Assembly: GCF_046719765.1 (NCBI RefSeq)
Contig: NZ_JABEBY010000017.1
Span: forward strand, 1-64,000
Length of the DNA: 64,000 bases
From: Halonotius sp046719765
GTDB taxonomy: Archaea > Halobacteriota > Halobacteria > Halobacteriales > Haloferacaceae
Reading direction: 5' to 3'
Below the pieces are notes generated by a model. That model was given only the letters and a program-made list of their open reading frames with translations, was not told the DNA's origin and searched no databases. Below, in pieces: positions 42,750 through 52,877 of the stretch; positions within the stretch are counted from its first letter, which is position 1; every line of letters begins with the position of its first letter. The translations under genes were made by a program, and so were the position numbers.

Positions 42750-43973
42750 GTGGCTAGCCTGCTTGCGGTCGGGATCATGTTCGCGGCTCTCGCCGCTGTC
42801 GGCTGGCTGGCCGACCGGCTCGGCCAGTCGGTCATCCCCTTCTACATCGTCGTCGGGATGGGTGCCAGCGAGTACGTGTTCGGCCGGCTCCCCTTCGCGG
42901 GCGGCGACATCTACATCGCCGAAACCGAGTTCATCGAGGTCGGCGCGGAGCTCGGGATCGTCTTTCTGCTCTTTTTCCTCGGCCTCGAATTCAACCTTGA
43001 CCGGCTGCTCGCCCGGCGGCGACAGATCAGTACTGCGGGGACAATCGACGCTCTGGTCAACTTTCCGGTCGGGTTCGCGCTCGGCTGGCTGGTGTTTGGA
43101 TCGATTCTGCCGGCCGTGTTGGTCGCCGGCATCGTCTACATCTCCTCGTCGGCAATCATCACGAAATCGCTGTTGGATCTGGGCTGGATCGCCAACGATG
43201 AGGCCGAGCCGATCCTCGGGACGTTGGTCTATGAGGATCTGTTGATCGCGGTGTATCTCGCGGTGACGACCGCGGTCGTCCTCGGCGGCAGCGACGTGGG
43301 CGAAGCGGCGACCGCGGTCGCTGTCGGTCTCGGCTTTATCGCTCTGCTGTTCGTCGCCGTCCAGTTCGGAACGCCGCTGTTCGCGCGGTTACTCGACGCC
43401 GACACCCACGAGTTCGTCGTGTTGCGCACGGTCGGGTTGACGGTCGCCGTCGCCGGGGTTGCCCTCTCGCTGGGCGTCAGCGAGGCGGTCGCGGCCTTCT
43501 TCGTCGGGATGGGTGTCTCCTCGACCGGCCACGTCACCCAGATCGAGGAGCTGCTCGAACCGATCCGGGATACCTTCGCGGCCGTCTTCTTCTTCTGGAT
43601 CGGGCTTGTAACTGACCCGCTCGCGGTTGCCGGCGTCGCAGGCGTGATCGCGGCGGCGGTCGTCGTCACCACGCCCACGAAACTCCTCAGCGGCTTTCTC
43701 GGCGGCCGCGCCTTCGACCTCAACGTGCGGCGATCGACGCGAACCGCGCTGGCGATGACGACCCGCGGGGAGTTCTCATTGATTATCGCGACGCTGGCCG
43801 TCTCGGGTGCCGCAAACGGAACGATCCCGCAGCCGGTCGCCGACCGGATCAGCGCGTTTGCTGTCGGCTACGTGTTGGTGATGGCGGTTGTCGGGACGAC
43901 GCTGATGGGGTATTCGGCTCCCTTCGAGCGGCTCGCTGCTCGGCTGGTCGGTTCGGGGTCAGCAGGCGAGTGA
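42750..43973 (+). CDS. CPA2 family cation:proton antiporter
   Basis: A 407-residue transporter with about 12 transmembrane helices, of the KefB/KhtU (CPA2) family. Features are LFFLGLEFNLDRLLARRR, the ion-binding helix with SSSAIITKSLLDLG and ATVSEAVAAFF-like GVSEAVAAFFVGMGVSST, and TRGEFSLIIATLAV. The start is a GTG at 42750. A 99-base gap separates it from the regulatory subunit, in which a second frame (ATG 42647) is open to 42757 but looks spurious. It has no attached RCK domain, consistent with a separate regulatory protein. Confidence 0.88.
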   Translation: MASLLAVGIMFAALAAVGWLADRLGQSVIPFYIVVGMGASEYVFGRLPFAGGDIYIAETEFIEVGAELGIVFLLFFLGLEFNLDRLLARRRQISTAGTIDALVNFPVGFALGWLVFGSILPAVLVAGIVYISSSAIITKSLLDLGWIANDEAEPILGTLVYEDLLIAVYLAVTTAVVLGGSDVGEAATAVAVGLGFIALLFVAVQFGTPLFARLLDADTHEFVVLRTVGLTVAVAGVALSLGVSEAVAAFFVGMGVSSTGHVTQIEELLEPIRDTFAAVFFFWIGLVTDPLAVAGVAGVIAAAVVVTTPTKLLSGFLGGRAFDLNVRRSTRTALAMTTRGEFSLIIATLAVSGAANGTIPQPVADRISAFAVGYVLVMAVVGTTLMGYSAPFERLAARLVGSGSAGE

Positions 43974-43988
43974 TCGATCGCTCGGCGC

Positions 43989-44483
43989 TCAGGGCTCCTC
44001 CGAGCGGGGCGACTCGTCGGATACCGTGTCGGTCGCGGCACCATCGTGATCGTCACCGGTCGTGAGCGGCTCCGTACACCAGGTACAGAAATCGAGGTCA
44101 GCGTCGGTTGTTTTACCGCAGTGCGGACAGGAGATGCCACCCTCGTCGCCCGGAACCGCATCGCTGGTCGGTGTCAACTCCTCGGACTGCTGGCCGTCGA
44201 GATACGCCAACAGCGTCGCATCGAAGACGCTGACAGCCGTGATCACAAAGAGCGTTAGCCGTACCTCCATCGGGATCGCACCGAAATCGAAGGGATCGAG
44301 CGTTGTTGGCTCGGGGACGTAGTAGCTGATCAGCATAATCCCCGCACCGAGTGTCACCGTCAGCCACAGCAGCGAGCGTTTCCACCGACGGAGATACGCG
44401 TGGCCGACCCCCGGCACCCCGATCATCGCACCGCCGAGAGCGACGAGGGCGGTCACCACAACCCGTCGTCGTGCGCTGTCCAT
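43989..44483 (-). CDS. membrane protein with zinc ribbon (DUF7575-like)
   Basis: A 164-residue protein with three predicted transmembrane helices (~9-29, ~34-55 and ~73-94). An acidic linker precedes a zinc ribbon CPHCG...CTWC (~119-138) and an acidic tail. Similar small haloarchaeal membrane proteins carry a zinc ribbon annotated DUF7575. Function unknown. It is convergent with the antiporter gene and upstream of nothing in particular. Confidence 0.75.
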   Translation of the reverse strand: MDSARRRVVVTALVALGGAMIGVPGVGHAYLRRWKRSLLWLTVTLGAGIMLISYYVPEPTTLDPFDFGAIPMEVRLTLFVITAVSVFDATLLAYLDGQQSEELTPTSDAVPGDEGGISCPHCGKTTDADLDFCTWCTEPLTTGDDHDGAATDTVSDESPRSEEP

Positions 44484-44507
44484 ATCTCACCTTCGCCCAT
44501 CGGCGTG

Positions 44508-45239
44508 TTAAACATCCGTGTTCGCCGTCGGTGTCGTCAGCCCGTCGACCAACTCACGGAGCATCGCCAGCGGATACTGCCCCGGCGCGGTTGCGTCGGC
44601 GGCTGCAACCGGCGCGTAGCCGATCGTTGAGCCGTACACCGGCGCGACCGCCCGGGTGTGTTGGCCGGCCGCGCCCATCCCCATCGTGGCGACACGGCGG
44701 CCGGCCGCCGTCGCCCGATGCGTTGCGGTCAGCAGATCGAGGGCGTCGCCGCGGTCGTGGGCCGTCGTGGCAAGTTTGGCGATATCGCCAGCCTCACCAC
44801 CGAGCCGCAGCCGTTCGGTGAGCTCGGCGACCGGCGGCGTCGCCTCGAAGTCGTGGATCGAGGCGATCACCGTCACCCCTGCCTCGCGGGCACTGGCGCG
44901 CACGTCTCGGGCGGTGTCGGTGTCGGCGGCGGCTGCACGGCCCGTGAGCGCGTTGAGTTCGAGGTCGACAGCGGCGACGGCATCGTCTTCGAGGGCCGTC
45001 GCAAGCGTCGCAAGGCGACCTGCCTCGTCGGTCGCCTCGCCGCCCTCCCACGCTGCGCGGTTGGTGGCGATGATCGGCAGTTCGCCGTCGTAGCCTGCTA
45101 GCTGCGCAAGCGGGTCGGCGGCGAGATCCAGCCGGAACTCGACAGCATCGGCGTGTTCGCGGGCCGCCGGTTCGTCGGCGAGGCTATCGGTCGAGGCGGC
45201 GAGGACGAACGCATCAAAGCTGAGCTCGAAGCCGGACAT
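44508..45239 (-). CDS. aroD: 3-dehydroquinate dehydratase, type I
   Basis: A 243-residue type I (Schiff-base) DHQ dehydratase, the enzyme after DHQ synthase II. Motifs are VEFRLDLAADPLAQL, TVIASIHDFEATPP (catalytic His) and DIAKLATTAHDRGDAL (Schiff-base Lys). The C-terminal part has TMGMGAAGQHTRAV and YGSTIGYAPV. Length fits the family. It is followed on the same strand by no shikimate gene here; aroB' is on the opposite strand 2.4 kb away. Confidence 0.93.
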   Translation of the reverse strand: MSGFELSFDAFVLAASTDSLADEPAAREHADAVEFRLDLAADPLAQLAGYDGELPIIATNRAAWEGGEATDEAGRLATLATALEDDAVAAVDLELNALTGRAAAADTDTARDVRASAREAGVTVIASIHDFEATPPVAELTERLRLGGEAGDIAKLATTAHDRGDALDLLTATHRATAAGRRVATMGMGAAGQHTRAVAPVYGSTIGYAPVAAADATAPGQYPLAMLRELVDGLTTPTANTDV

Positions 45240-45278
45240 ATCTCGGAATTCACCGCAGATGACAAAACCGTACCGCCG

Positions 45279-46799
<1,521 letters not shown>

Positions 46800-46946
46800 A
46801 TGTCGGCCCTCGCCCGCCGGGGTAATGACGTTTCCCTTTGGATCGATCTCGTGGTCGGCTGACAGTCACCGTTGTGCCGGTGGCTTTTTTGCGTCCGGGG
46901 TCGTCACCACGGGTAACAGCCGCTGCTCGGGGGAGCACACCTGGAC

Positions 46947-47357
46947 ATGAGTGGGAGTCACACCGACCGTTCGTCACAGCGTGCGGTCATCGATATCATC
47001 AATATTTTGAGCGTTGCGGTTCTGCTCGTTGTGACCTCCTCGACAGCCGCGGTTGTCGGTGCCGCGGTGTTCAGCGGCGAGTTCGACGACCGTGGGCTCC
47101 AGCAGCCCGACGAGGAGGATGATGACCCGACCAGAGATGTCGCCGTCGACACCGAGTCGACCGGGGTTGGAACGACGATCACCTGGACAAACCCCGGTGA
47201 TGCGGCGTACGTCGAGATCCGTGATACCGAGGGGAACCTCATCGAGACGATCCAGGTCTCCGGCGGCGAGGCGACCGTCGATCGGGACAGCTTCGAGGTG
47301 TATGCGATCTATGAGGATGGCAGCGAGACGCTGATCGAACAGCGGGGAACGGGCTGA
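46947..47357 (+). CDS. single-pass membrane protein, function unknown
   Basis: A 136-residue protein. A short polar N-terminus with QRAVIDIINI leads into one transmembrane helix (~18-44), then an acidic linker (~48-63) and a beta-rich C-terminal domain (TITWTNPGDAAYVEIRDTEG, IETIQVSGGEATVD). The hydrophobic segment and the VVTSSTAAVVGAAVF sequence recall haloarchaeal pilin-like or archaellin-like N-termini, but no clear type IV prepilin peptidase site is visible. No family is assigned. Confidence 0.65.
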   Translation: MSGSHTDRSSQRAVIDIINILSVAVLLVVTSSTAAVVGAAVFSGEFDDRGLQQPDEEDDDPTRDVAVDTESTGVGTTITWTNPGDAAYVEIRDTEGNLIETIQVSGGEATVDRDSFEVYAIYEDGSETLIEQRGTG

Positions 47358-47366
47358 GCCCGCGGC

Positions 47367-48431
47367 TTAGCTGTCGGTGAGCCCGCTGTCTGCGAACGTC
47401 GCCATCTCGGTGTGGGTTCGGCAGGCTGCCCGATAGCTACTGATCGCCAGCCCCGCACCCGTGCCCTCTCCGAGGCACATCTCGTAGTCGAGACAGGGCG
47501 CAACGTCGAGGGCGTCCAGTTGGATCGCATGGCCCGGCTCTGTCGAGACGTGTGAGCCACATAGATACCCCCTCACGCGCTCGTCGATCCCGGCAGCCAC
47601 CAGCGCGGCCGCACCCGTGACCACGCCGTCGAGGACGACCGGGATCCGTCGGCTAGCGGCTTCGAGTGTCACCCCGACGAGGCCGCCGATCTCGAAGCCG
47701 CCAACACACCGAAGTACGTCGATCGGGCTGTCGGGATCGGGATCGGTGACCGCGAGTGCCTGTTCGATCGTTTCGATCTTTTGCTGTCTGGCTGCCTCGT
47801 CGATCCCGGTACCGTGGCCGGTGACCTCGGCGACCGCGCTGTCGGTCAGGGCCGCGGTGATCGCCGCGCTGGCGGTCGTGTTGCCGATGCCGAGATCGCC
47901 GAGGCCGACGATCCCCGCCTCGGCGGCCTGATCGGCGACGAGCGCTCGCCCGGCGGCGATCGACTCGCGTGCCTGTTGGCGTGTCATCGCGGGCTCGACC
48001 GCCATGTTCGCGGTGCCGTCGGCGATGTGGTAGTCGATGACACTCGCCGGCACGTCGCCGGCGACACCCATGTCGACGACGTGGGTGGTGATCTCGGTGG
48101 CCCCAGCCAGCGCGTTGATCGCGGCATCGCCGTTGTCGACGGCCTCGACCATCGCGGCGGTCACCGACGCCGGGTAGGCGCTGACGCCCTCGCTGGTGAC
48201 GCCGTGGTCGGCCGCCAGCGTGAGAAGCACCGCCGGGTCGACGCTCGGGGTCGGTGTCGCCTGCATGGCGGCGATCTCGACGGCCATCGATTCGAGCCGA
48301 CCGAGGCTGCCGGGCGGTTTGAGTAGCTGGGTCTGTCGCTCTTGGGCCGCCTCGTGGGCCGTCTCGTCCAGCGGTGGGATCGACACCGCGATCGGGGTGT
48401 CGTCCCCAGCCGGTGTCGACGCGTCAGTCAT
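47367..48431 (-). CDS. cobT: nicotinate-nucleotide--dimethylbenzimidazole phosphoribosyltransferase
   Basis: A 354-residue enzyme of cobamide lower-ligand assembly (NaMN + DMB to alpha-ribazole phosphate). It matches the bacterial CobT family: LKPPGSLGRLESMAVEIA, TLAADHGVTSEGVSAYP, DLGIGNTTASAAI and CLGEGTGAGLA (catalytic Glu). The ATG at 48431 overlaps the upstream gene by 8 bases. In many archaea a distinct CobT-like family is used, so the bacterial-type sequence may reflect ancient transfer; that is inference. Confidence 0.93.
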   Translation of the reverse strand: MTDASTPAGDDTPIAVSIPPLDETAHEAAQERQTQLLKPPGSLGRLESMAVEIAAMQATPTPSVDPAVLLTLAADHGVTSEGVSAYPASVTAAMVEAVDNGDAAINALAGATEITTHVVDMGVAGDVPASVIDYHIADGTANMAVEPAMTRQQARESIAAGRALVADQAAEAGIVGLGDLGIGNTTASAAITAALTDSAVAEVTGHGTGIDEAARQQKIETIEQALAVTDPDPDSPIDVLRCVGGFEIGGLVGVTLEAASRRIPVVLDGVVTGAAALVAAGIDERVRGYLCGSHVSTEPGHAIQLDALDVAPCLDYEMCLGEGTGAGLAISSYRAACRTHTEMATFADSGLTDS

Positions 48432-48891
48432 CAAACTCCGGCAGATCGTCGGGCGCCTCGTACTCGGATTCCCAGTCGATGTACTCGTCGTACAACACCT
48501 CACACACCTGCTGGCCGAGCTCGGTCAGCCCGGCGTTGATCGCCGAGACAGTCGCCCAGCTGTCGAGATCGGGGTGGAGGTCTCGCTGTTTCCAATCCTC
48601 GGGGATGCCGGGGGCGTGGTAGCCGACACGATCGGCAAACCCATCCCAGAAGAAATCGAAATGCTGGAGCATCTCGATGTCGACAACGATCCCGAACCCT
48701 GCGTCGTCGAGATCGGTGTCGGCGGCCCACAGCTCGAAGGCTTCGGCCCACGCGCCCTCCCGCAGAAACGTCTCGATCTCCTCGCGCCTATAGTCGGTGT
48801 CGCCGACGACCTCGGCGTCCTCGTACTCGTTTGGATCGACCGATTCAAGCGTCGGCGGCTCCGGTGGCTCGGCGGTGACTGGCATACCCAC
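48424..48891 (-). CDS. conserved-looking acidic hypothetical protein
   Basis: A 155-residue acidic cytosolic protein with alternating helices (RREEIETFLREGAWAEAFEL, ELGQQVCEVLYDEYIDWES). I do not recognise the family. It overlaps cobT by eight bases (ATGACTGA), which implies translational coupling and perhaps a role related to cobamide metabolism or regulation; that is weak inference. The start could be ATG 48891 or 48885. Confidence 0.7.
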   Translation of the reverse strand: MGMPVTAEPPEPPTLESVDPNEYEDAEVVGDTDYRREEIETFLREGAWAEAFELWAADTDLDDAGFGIVVDIEMLQHFDFFWDGFADRVGYHAPGIPEDWKQRDLHPDLDSWATVSAINAGLTELGQQVCEVLYDEYIDWESEYEAPDDLPEFDD

Positions 48892-48977
48892 GCTATACCG
48901 ACGCGACGAATAAGTGTGGTCGTCGGCCCCGCGCCGGTGATCGGACTGTTTTTGCCGGCGGCGACACCTCCCGGTGT

Positions 48978-50144
48978 ATGGAACAGACGCGACGCGCGCT
49001 GTTGGCGTCGGTTGCGACGGGCGCGGCCGCGGTGGCCGGCTGTGCGGCCCCCGAATCGGTCGACAGCAGTGCCGACGAGAGCCCCTACACGCGAGTGTAC
49101 AACGAGGTCCTCCCTTCTGTTGTCGTTGTCCACGTTGCCGAAAACGATCGCAAAGTCGGACAGGGATCGGGATTTGCGATCGACCCGCGGACGATCGTCA
49201 CCAACCACCATGTCGTCGATCCGGGCTCAGAGGTTACGGTTCGGCTGGCTGATGGCCAGTGGGCCGACGCCAGCGTTGTCGGCTCGGATCGACACAGCGA
49301 TCTCGCGGTGCTCGAAGTCGACTCCTCGGTGTCGGTCTCGGAGACGCTGTCGTTTGTCACCGAGCCGACGCCGGTCGGCGCGGAGGTCGTCGCCATCGGC
49401 GCGCCCTTTGGGCTCAGCGAGTCGCTGTCGCGGGGGATCGTCAGCGCGCGCGGTCGCTCCGTCCAGGGGCTCAGCCGGTTTTCGATCCCGGCGGCGATCC
49501 AGACTGACACTGAGGTCAACAGCGGCTCCAGCGGCGGCCCGCTGGTCGATCTCGCGGGCGACGTTGCTGGCGTCGTCTTCGCCTCTCAGGGCGGCAACGT
49601 CGGCTTTGCGGTCTCGGCGGAGCTGGCAACGCGAGTTATCCCCGAACTCCGCTCGACCGGGAGCTACGACCACTCCTATCTCGGTGTGACGATTCTCACG
49701 GTCGAACCGCAGATCGCCGACGCCAACGGCCTCGATCGCCCGCGTGGCGTGTTGGTCGTCGAAACAACTGATGGCGGCCCAAGCGACGGGATCTTACAGC
49801 CGAGTATCACCGGCAGCGACGACGCTGACGCCGATGCCGACGACGGTGACACCGGGGAGCCGCCGGCAAACGACACCGAGCCGGAACCGCCGAACGGCTC
49901 AACCCCAGAGCCGCCATCGCCGGACGAGCCGGAGCCTGAGCAGCCGCAATCCGGCGCGGCAGCGATCCCGACCGGCGGCGACGTGATCTTAGCGATCGGC
50001 GGCAGCGAGATCAACAACACCGACGAGTTGAGCCGGGTACTTGCCTTGGAGACCCGCCCCGGTCAGACAGTTCCGATTCGGGTACTGCGAGACGGCGAGG
50101 AGGTCGTCGTCGACGTGACGCTCGGAACGCTGCCGGACGCGTAG
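48978..50144 (+). CDS. exported HtrA/Deg-type serine protease, lipoprotein
   Basis: A 388-residue trypsin-like protease. The N-terminus has twin arginines (QTRRALLASVATG) and a lipobox-like AVAGCA, so it is probably a Tat-exported lipoprotein. The catalytic triad is visible: His in TNHHVVD, Asp in HSDLAVLEV and Ser in NSGSSGGPL. A C-terminal PDZ domain (~240-388) begins YLGVTILT and ends RPGQTVPIRVLRDG. It is interrupted by a ~60-residue acidic Pro/Asp/Glu-rich linker (~268-330). It degrades or chaperones exported proteins; substrate unknown. Confidence 0.92.
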   Translation: MEQTRRALLASVATGAAAVAGCAAPESVDSSADESPYTRVYNEVLPSVVVVHVAENDRKVGQGSGFAIDPRTIVTNHHVVDPGSEVTVRLADGQWADASVVGSDRHSDLAVLEVDSSVSVSETLSFVTEPTPVGAEVVAIGAPFGLSESLSRGIVSARGRSVQGLSRFSIPAAIQTDTEVNSGSSGGPLVDLAGDVAGVVFASQGGNVGFAVSAELATRVIPELRSTGSYDHSYLGVTILTVEPQIADANGLDRPRGVLVVETTDGGPSDGILQPSITGSDDADADADDGDTGEPPANDTEPEPPNGSTPEPPSPDEPEPEQPQSGAAAIPTGGDVILAIGGSEINNTDELSRVLALETRPGQTVPIRVLRDGEEVVVDVTLGTLPDA

Positions 50145-50648
50145 CTACTCGTCTGGGTCGTCCGAAAAGAGATCGTCCGGCACCAACTCGTCGTCACCGC
50201 CGCGGGAGTCGGGCTCTTCAACCTCGATCTCGTCGGGATCACGGCCGGCGGCATCGAGGATCTCATCGGAGACGCTGATCGGACACTCGCTGCGGACGGC
50301 GATAGCGATGGCGTCGCTCGGCCGGGCATCGAACGCAAAGGTTTCCGGCTGGCCGTCGACGTACCGCTCGGCGTCGATCTTGGCGTAGAAGGTGCCGTCG
50401 GCCAGCTCATCGATCCGGACGCCGTCGATCGCGCCGCCGAACTCGGTGACCATCTCGACCAGCAGATCGTGGGTCAGCGGTCGCTCGAAGGGCTCGCCCG
50501 ACAGCGAGTGTCTGATCGACTGTGCCTGATCGCTGGTGATGAAGATCGGGAGGTACTCCTCGCGTGCGGTGAGGATGACGGCGGGAACGTTGGTTCCGTC
50601 GGGACCGACGCCCATTCCGATCCCCTCGACCGCTGCATCGTGTGACAT
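50145..50648 (-). CDS. bifunctional nuclease domain protein (DUF151)
   Basis: A 167-residue protein with a DUF151/BFN domain: VPAVILTAREEYLPIFITSDQ, then PLTHDLLVEMV and FAFDARPSDAIAIAVRSEC, the conserved DARPSDA signature. Plant and bacterial relatives show RNase and DNase activity. An acidic C-terminal tail follows (~135-167). It is convergent with, and directly abuts, the HtrA gene. The ATG at 50648 lies ~25 bases after a TATA-like ctattcat on the minus strand. Confidence 0.87.
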   Translation of the reverse strand: MSHDAAVEGIGMGVGPDGTNVPAVILTAREEYLPIFITSDQAQSIRHSLSGEPFERPLTHDLLVEMVTEFGGAIDGVRIDELADGTFYAKIDAERYVDGQPETFAFDARPSDAIAIAVRSECPISVSDEILDAAGRDPDEIEVEEPDSRGGDDELVPDDLFSDDPDE

Positions 50649-50732
50649 ACCTGCTCTTCGGGTGGGACGTATGAATAGCTGTTCCCGGTGTGGGGTCGTG
50701 TTCAGGTAGGCTGGTGAAACTGGAACCATCTC

Positions 50733-50907
50733 GAAAGCCCCGACGCGCTGGTTTCGGTGGGCTCTCACGGCTCCCTTCGGTCGCCGTTCGAGCGACCGTG
50801 GTCTCCCTACGGTCGACCACGCGCTCGCTGCGCGCTTCGGGCCTGCGCCCCTGCAGTGCTTGCGTCGCCCCCCTTCCGCCAGCGCGTCGCCCCTTTCAGC
50901 CCCGCCC
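50733..50907 (-). repeat. dispersed structured repeat, copy 2 (reverse orientation)
   Basis: On the minus strand it reads CTGAAAG-GGG, an 11-base arm (50889-50879), a CGACGCAAGCA block, a ~110-base variable centre, the complementary arm (50751-50741), then GGG-CTTTC. The 11-bp helix is perfect. GAAAG (50737-50733 in plus coordinates as ctttc/gaaag) pairs with CTTTC across a symmetric GGG/GGG internal loop. It lies in the 528-base gene-free gap 50649-51176, next to and opposite copy 3. Confidence 0.85.
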
Positions 50908-50935
50908 GACCGAAGCTGCCTGACCCGTCGACGCG

Positions 50936-51049
50936 GGTGGGATTGAAAGGGGCCGGCGTCTCGCCGAACCCGGACGACGCAAGCACCACAGCGAACGTAG
51001 TGAGCGAGGAGCGCAGCGAGTCCCGGGAGTCGAGACGCCGGGGGCTTTC
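50936..51049 (+). repeat. dispersed structured repeat, copy 3
   Basis: A 114-base element starting GGTGGGATTGAAAG. GAAAG (50945-50949) pairs with CTTTC (51045-51049), then a GGG/GGG internal loop, then a perfect 11-bp helix of 50953-50963 with 51031-51041. It contains the CGACGCAAGCA and CCCGGGAGT blocks seen in copy 1. The helix sequence differs from copies 1 and 2 while the geometry is identical. The remaining sequence to 51176 holds only the traB promoter region (a TATA-like ggtaaacc near 51148). Confidence 0.85.
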
Positions 51050-51176
51050 GAAGTGTTCGCAATCCAACCGCACTAATCTGAACAGTACCGTGTGGCCGAC
51101 TCATGGTTGGTCACCAAGCGGTCGCCCAAACGCTGACTCCGACACTGGTAAACCCGCCGGTGGACAAACGCGGCCA

Positions 51177-52877
51177 ATGAGTACCCCCGCGGATCGACCG
51201 ACCCAAACCGAGCCAGCCGACGGCGAGGGGTCGGTATCGGTCATCGGGACCGCCCACGTCTCCCAGGCAAGCGTCGAGGAGGTCGAAACCGCGATCGCTG
51301 ACGAGCAGCCGGATATCGTTGCCGTCGAACTCGATGACGGGCGGTATCGCCAACTGAAGGGCCACGAGCCCGACGATCTCGACGCCAGCGATCTGCTGCA
51401 GGGCAACACCGTCTTCCAGTTTCTCGCCTACTGGATGCTGTCGTACGTCCAAACACGGCTTGGCGAGCAGTTCGACATCGACCCCGGCGCGGATATGCTG
51501 GCCGCCGTCGAAACCGCCGAGGAACACGGGATCGATGTCGCCCTCGTCGACCGCGACATCCAGGAGACGATCCAGCGGTTCTGGGCGCGGATGACGATCA
51601 CCGAAAAGCTGCGGATGGTCGGCGGCCTCGCCTTCGGGGTCACCGACAGCCGCGTTGTCGGCGTGATGGTCGGCCTCATCGTCGGCCTGGTCGCCGGCCC
51701 CGCTCTCGCCCTCTTTGGCGGCGCGGTCGGCATCACCGAGGCGGTCTATCTCCGGGCTGCCGCAAGCGGCCTGCTCGGCCTTGCTGCCGCCCTCTTCATC
51801 GACCAACTCGCGGGGCTCGCGCTTGGCGGCGACCGTCGCCTCATCGCCTCGCTTGGCGGCGGCTGGGCGGTTGCCTCCGTCGTTGCTGCCTCCGGGGTTG
51901 CCGACGCCGCTGTCGGCTCGTTGCTCGGTGGGTTTGCGGTCACGATCATCGGCAGTCTCACGCTTGGGCTTGTCGGCGGCCTCGCGCTCGGCCTGGTCGC
52001 TGCTGTGGTGATCGGGCTGTTGGGCCCGAGTGGCCCAGCCCCGGAGGGTGGCATCGACGAGATGGAGATCGAGGAGCTGACCGACGCCGACGTGGTGACG
52101 GTGATGATGGAGGAGTTCCGGCAGTTCAGCCCCGGCGGCGCGGAAGCGCTGATCGACGAGCGCGACGCCTACATCGGCCACCAGCTTGTCGGGCTTCGAG
52201 AGAACGGCTACGACGTGCTGGCGGTTGTCGGTGCGGGCCACCGTGCGGGGATCGAGGGTTATCTTGACGATCCGGCCTCGTTGCCACCGATGAACACGCT
52301 GGTTGGCGAGGAGACCGGTCGCGGCATCCCGTGGGGGAAGATCATCGGGATCGTGCTTTCGGTCGCGTTTGTGAGTTTCTTCGTGCTGTTGGCGATGGCC
52401 GGTGTGCAAAACGCCTTCCTGCTGCGCGTGTTCGGCGCGTGGTTCCTGATCAACGCCGTCTTTGCCGCCGGCTTTGCCAAGCTGGCTGGCGCGCGGTGGT
52501 CGTCGGCCGGCGTCGGCGGTGCGGTCGCGTGGATGACCTCGATCAACCCCGCCCTCGCGCCCGGCTGGTTCGCCGGCTACGTCGAGCTTCGACATCTCAC
52601 GGTCAACGTCGGCGACATCGGGACGCTCAACGATCTGCTCTCCGATGAGACGAAACCGATCGGTGAGATCCTCGGCGAGATGTTCGATGTCCCGCTGTTC
52701 AAGCTGATCATGGTCGTCGCCCTGACAAACGTCGGGAGCATCGTCGCCAGCGCGCTGTTCGTGAGCTACATCCTGCCCCTCCTTGGCACCGAACTCGGCG
52801 GTGTCGACGGGATCTCACAGCTCATGCTCGATGGCGCGCGCAATAGCGCGGAGCTGATCTGGAGGACGATCACATGA
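51177..52877 (+). CDS. TraB/GumN-family membrane protein
   Basis: A 566-residue protein of the TraB domain family. The N-terminal catalytic-like domain has SVIGTAHVSQASVEEVE and DIVAVELDDGRYRQL. Membrane segments lie at ~155-290, and the second half of the TraB domain is at ~300-375 (LVGLRENGYDVLAVVGAGHRAG). A C-terminal membrane domain has several further helices (~395-560). Proteins of this family are proposed to be metallopeptidase-like (EreA/ChaN/Tiki fold) and were first linked to pheromone shutdown. It overlaps the M50 protease gene by four bases, so they probably work together. Confidence 0.86.
   Translation: MSTPADRPTQTEPADGEGSVSVIGTAHVSQASVEEVETAIADEQPDIVAVELDDGRYRQLKGHEPDDLDASDLLQGNTVFQFLAYWMLSYVQTRLGEQFDIDPGADMLAAVETAEEHGIDVALVDRDIQETIQRFWARMTITEKLRMVGGLAFGVTDSRVVGVMVGLIVGLVAGPALALFGGAVGITEAVYLRAAASGLLGLAAALFIDQLAGLALGGDRRLIASLGGGWAVASVVAASGVADAAVGSLLGGFAVTIIGSLTLGLVGGLALGLVAAVVIGLLGPSGPAPEGGIDEMEIEELTDADVVTVMMEEFRQFSPGGAEALIDERDAYIGHQLVGLRENGYDVLAVVGAGHRAGIEGYLDDPASLPPMNTLVGEETGRGIPWGKIIGIVLSVAFVSFFVLLAMAGVQNAFLLRVFGAWFLINAVFAAGFAKLAGARWSSAGVGGAVAWMTSINPALAPGWFAGYVELRHLTVNVGDIGTLNDLLSDETKPIGEILGEMFDVPLFKLIMVVALTNVGSIVASALFVSYILPLLGTELGGVDGISQLMLDGARNSAELIWRTIT

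Noticed and set aside
42647..42757. 36-codon frame between the TrkA-C gene and the antiporter
   Set aside because: It overlaps the antiporter start, has a Pro/Thr-rich unconvincing translation and no promoter of its own.
50936..50949. CRISPR repeat or leader, from the ATTGAAAG tag
   Set aside because: No repeat-spacer periodicity occurs anywhere in the window and no cas genes are present. The sequence belongs to the dispersed structured element.
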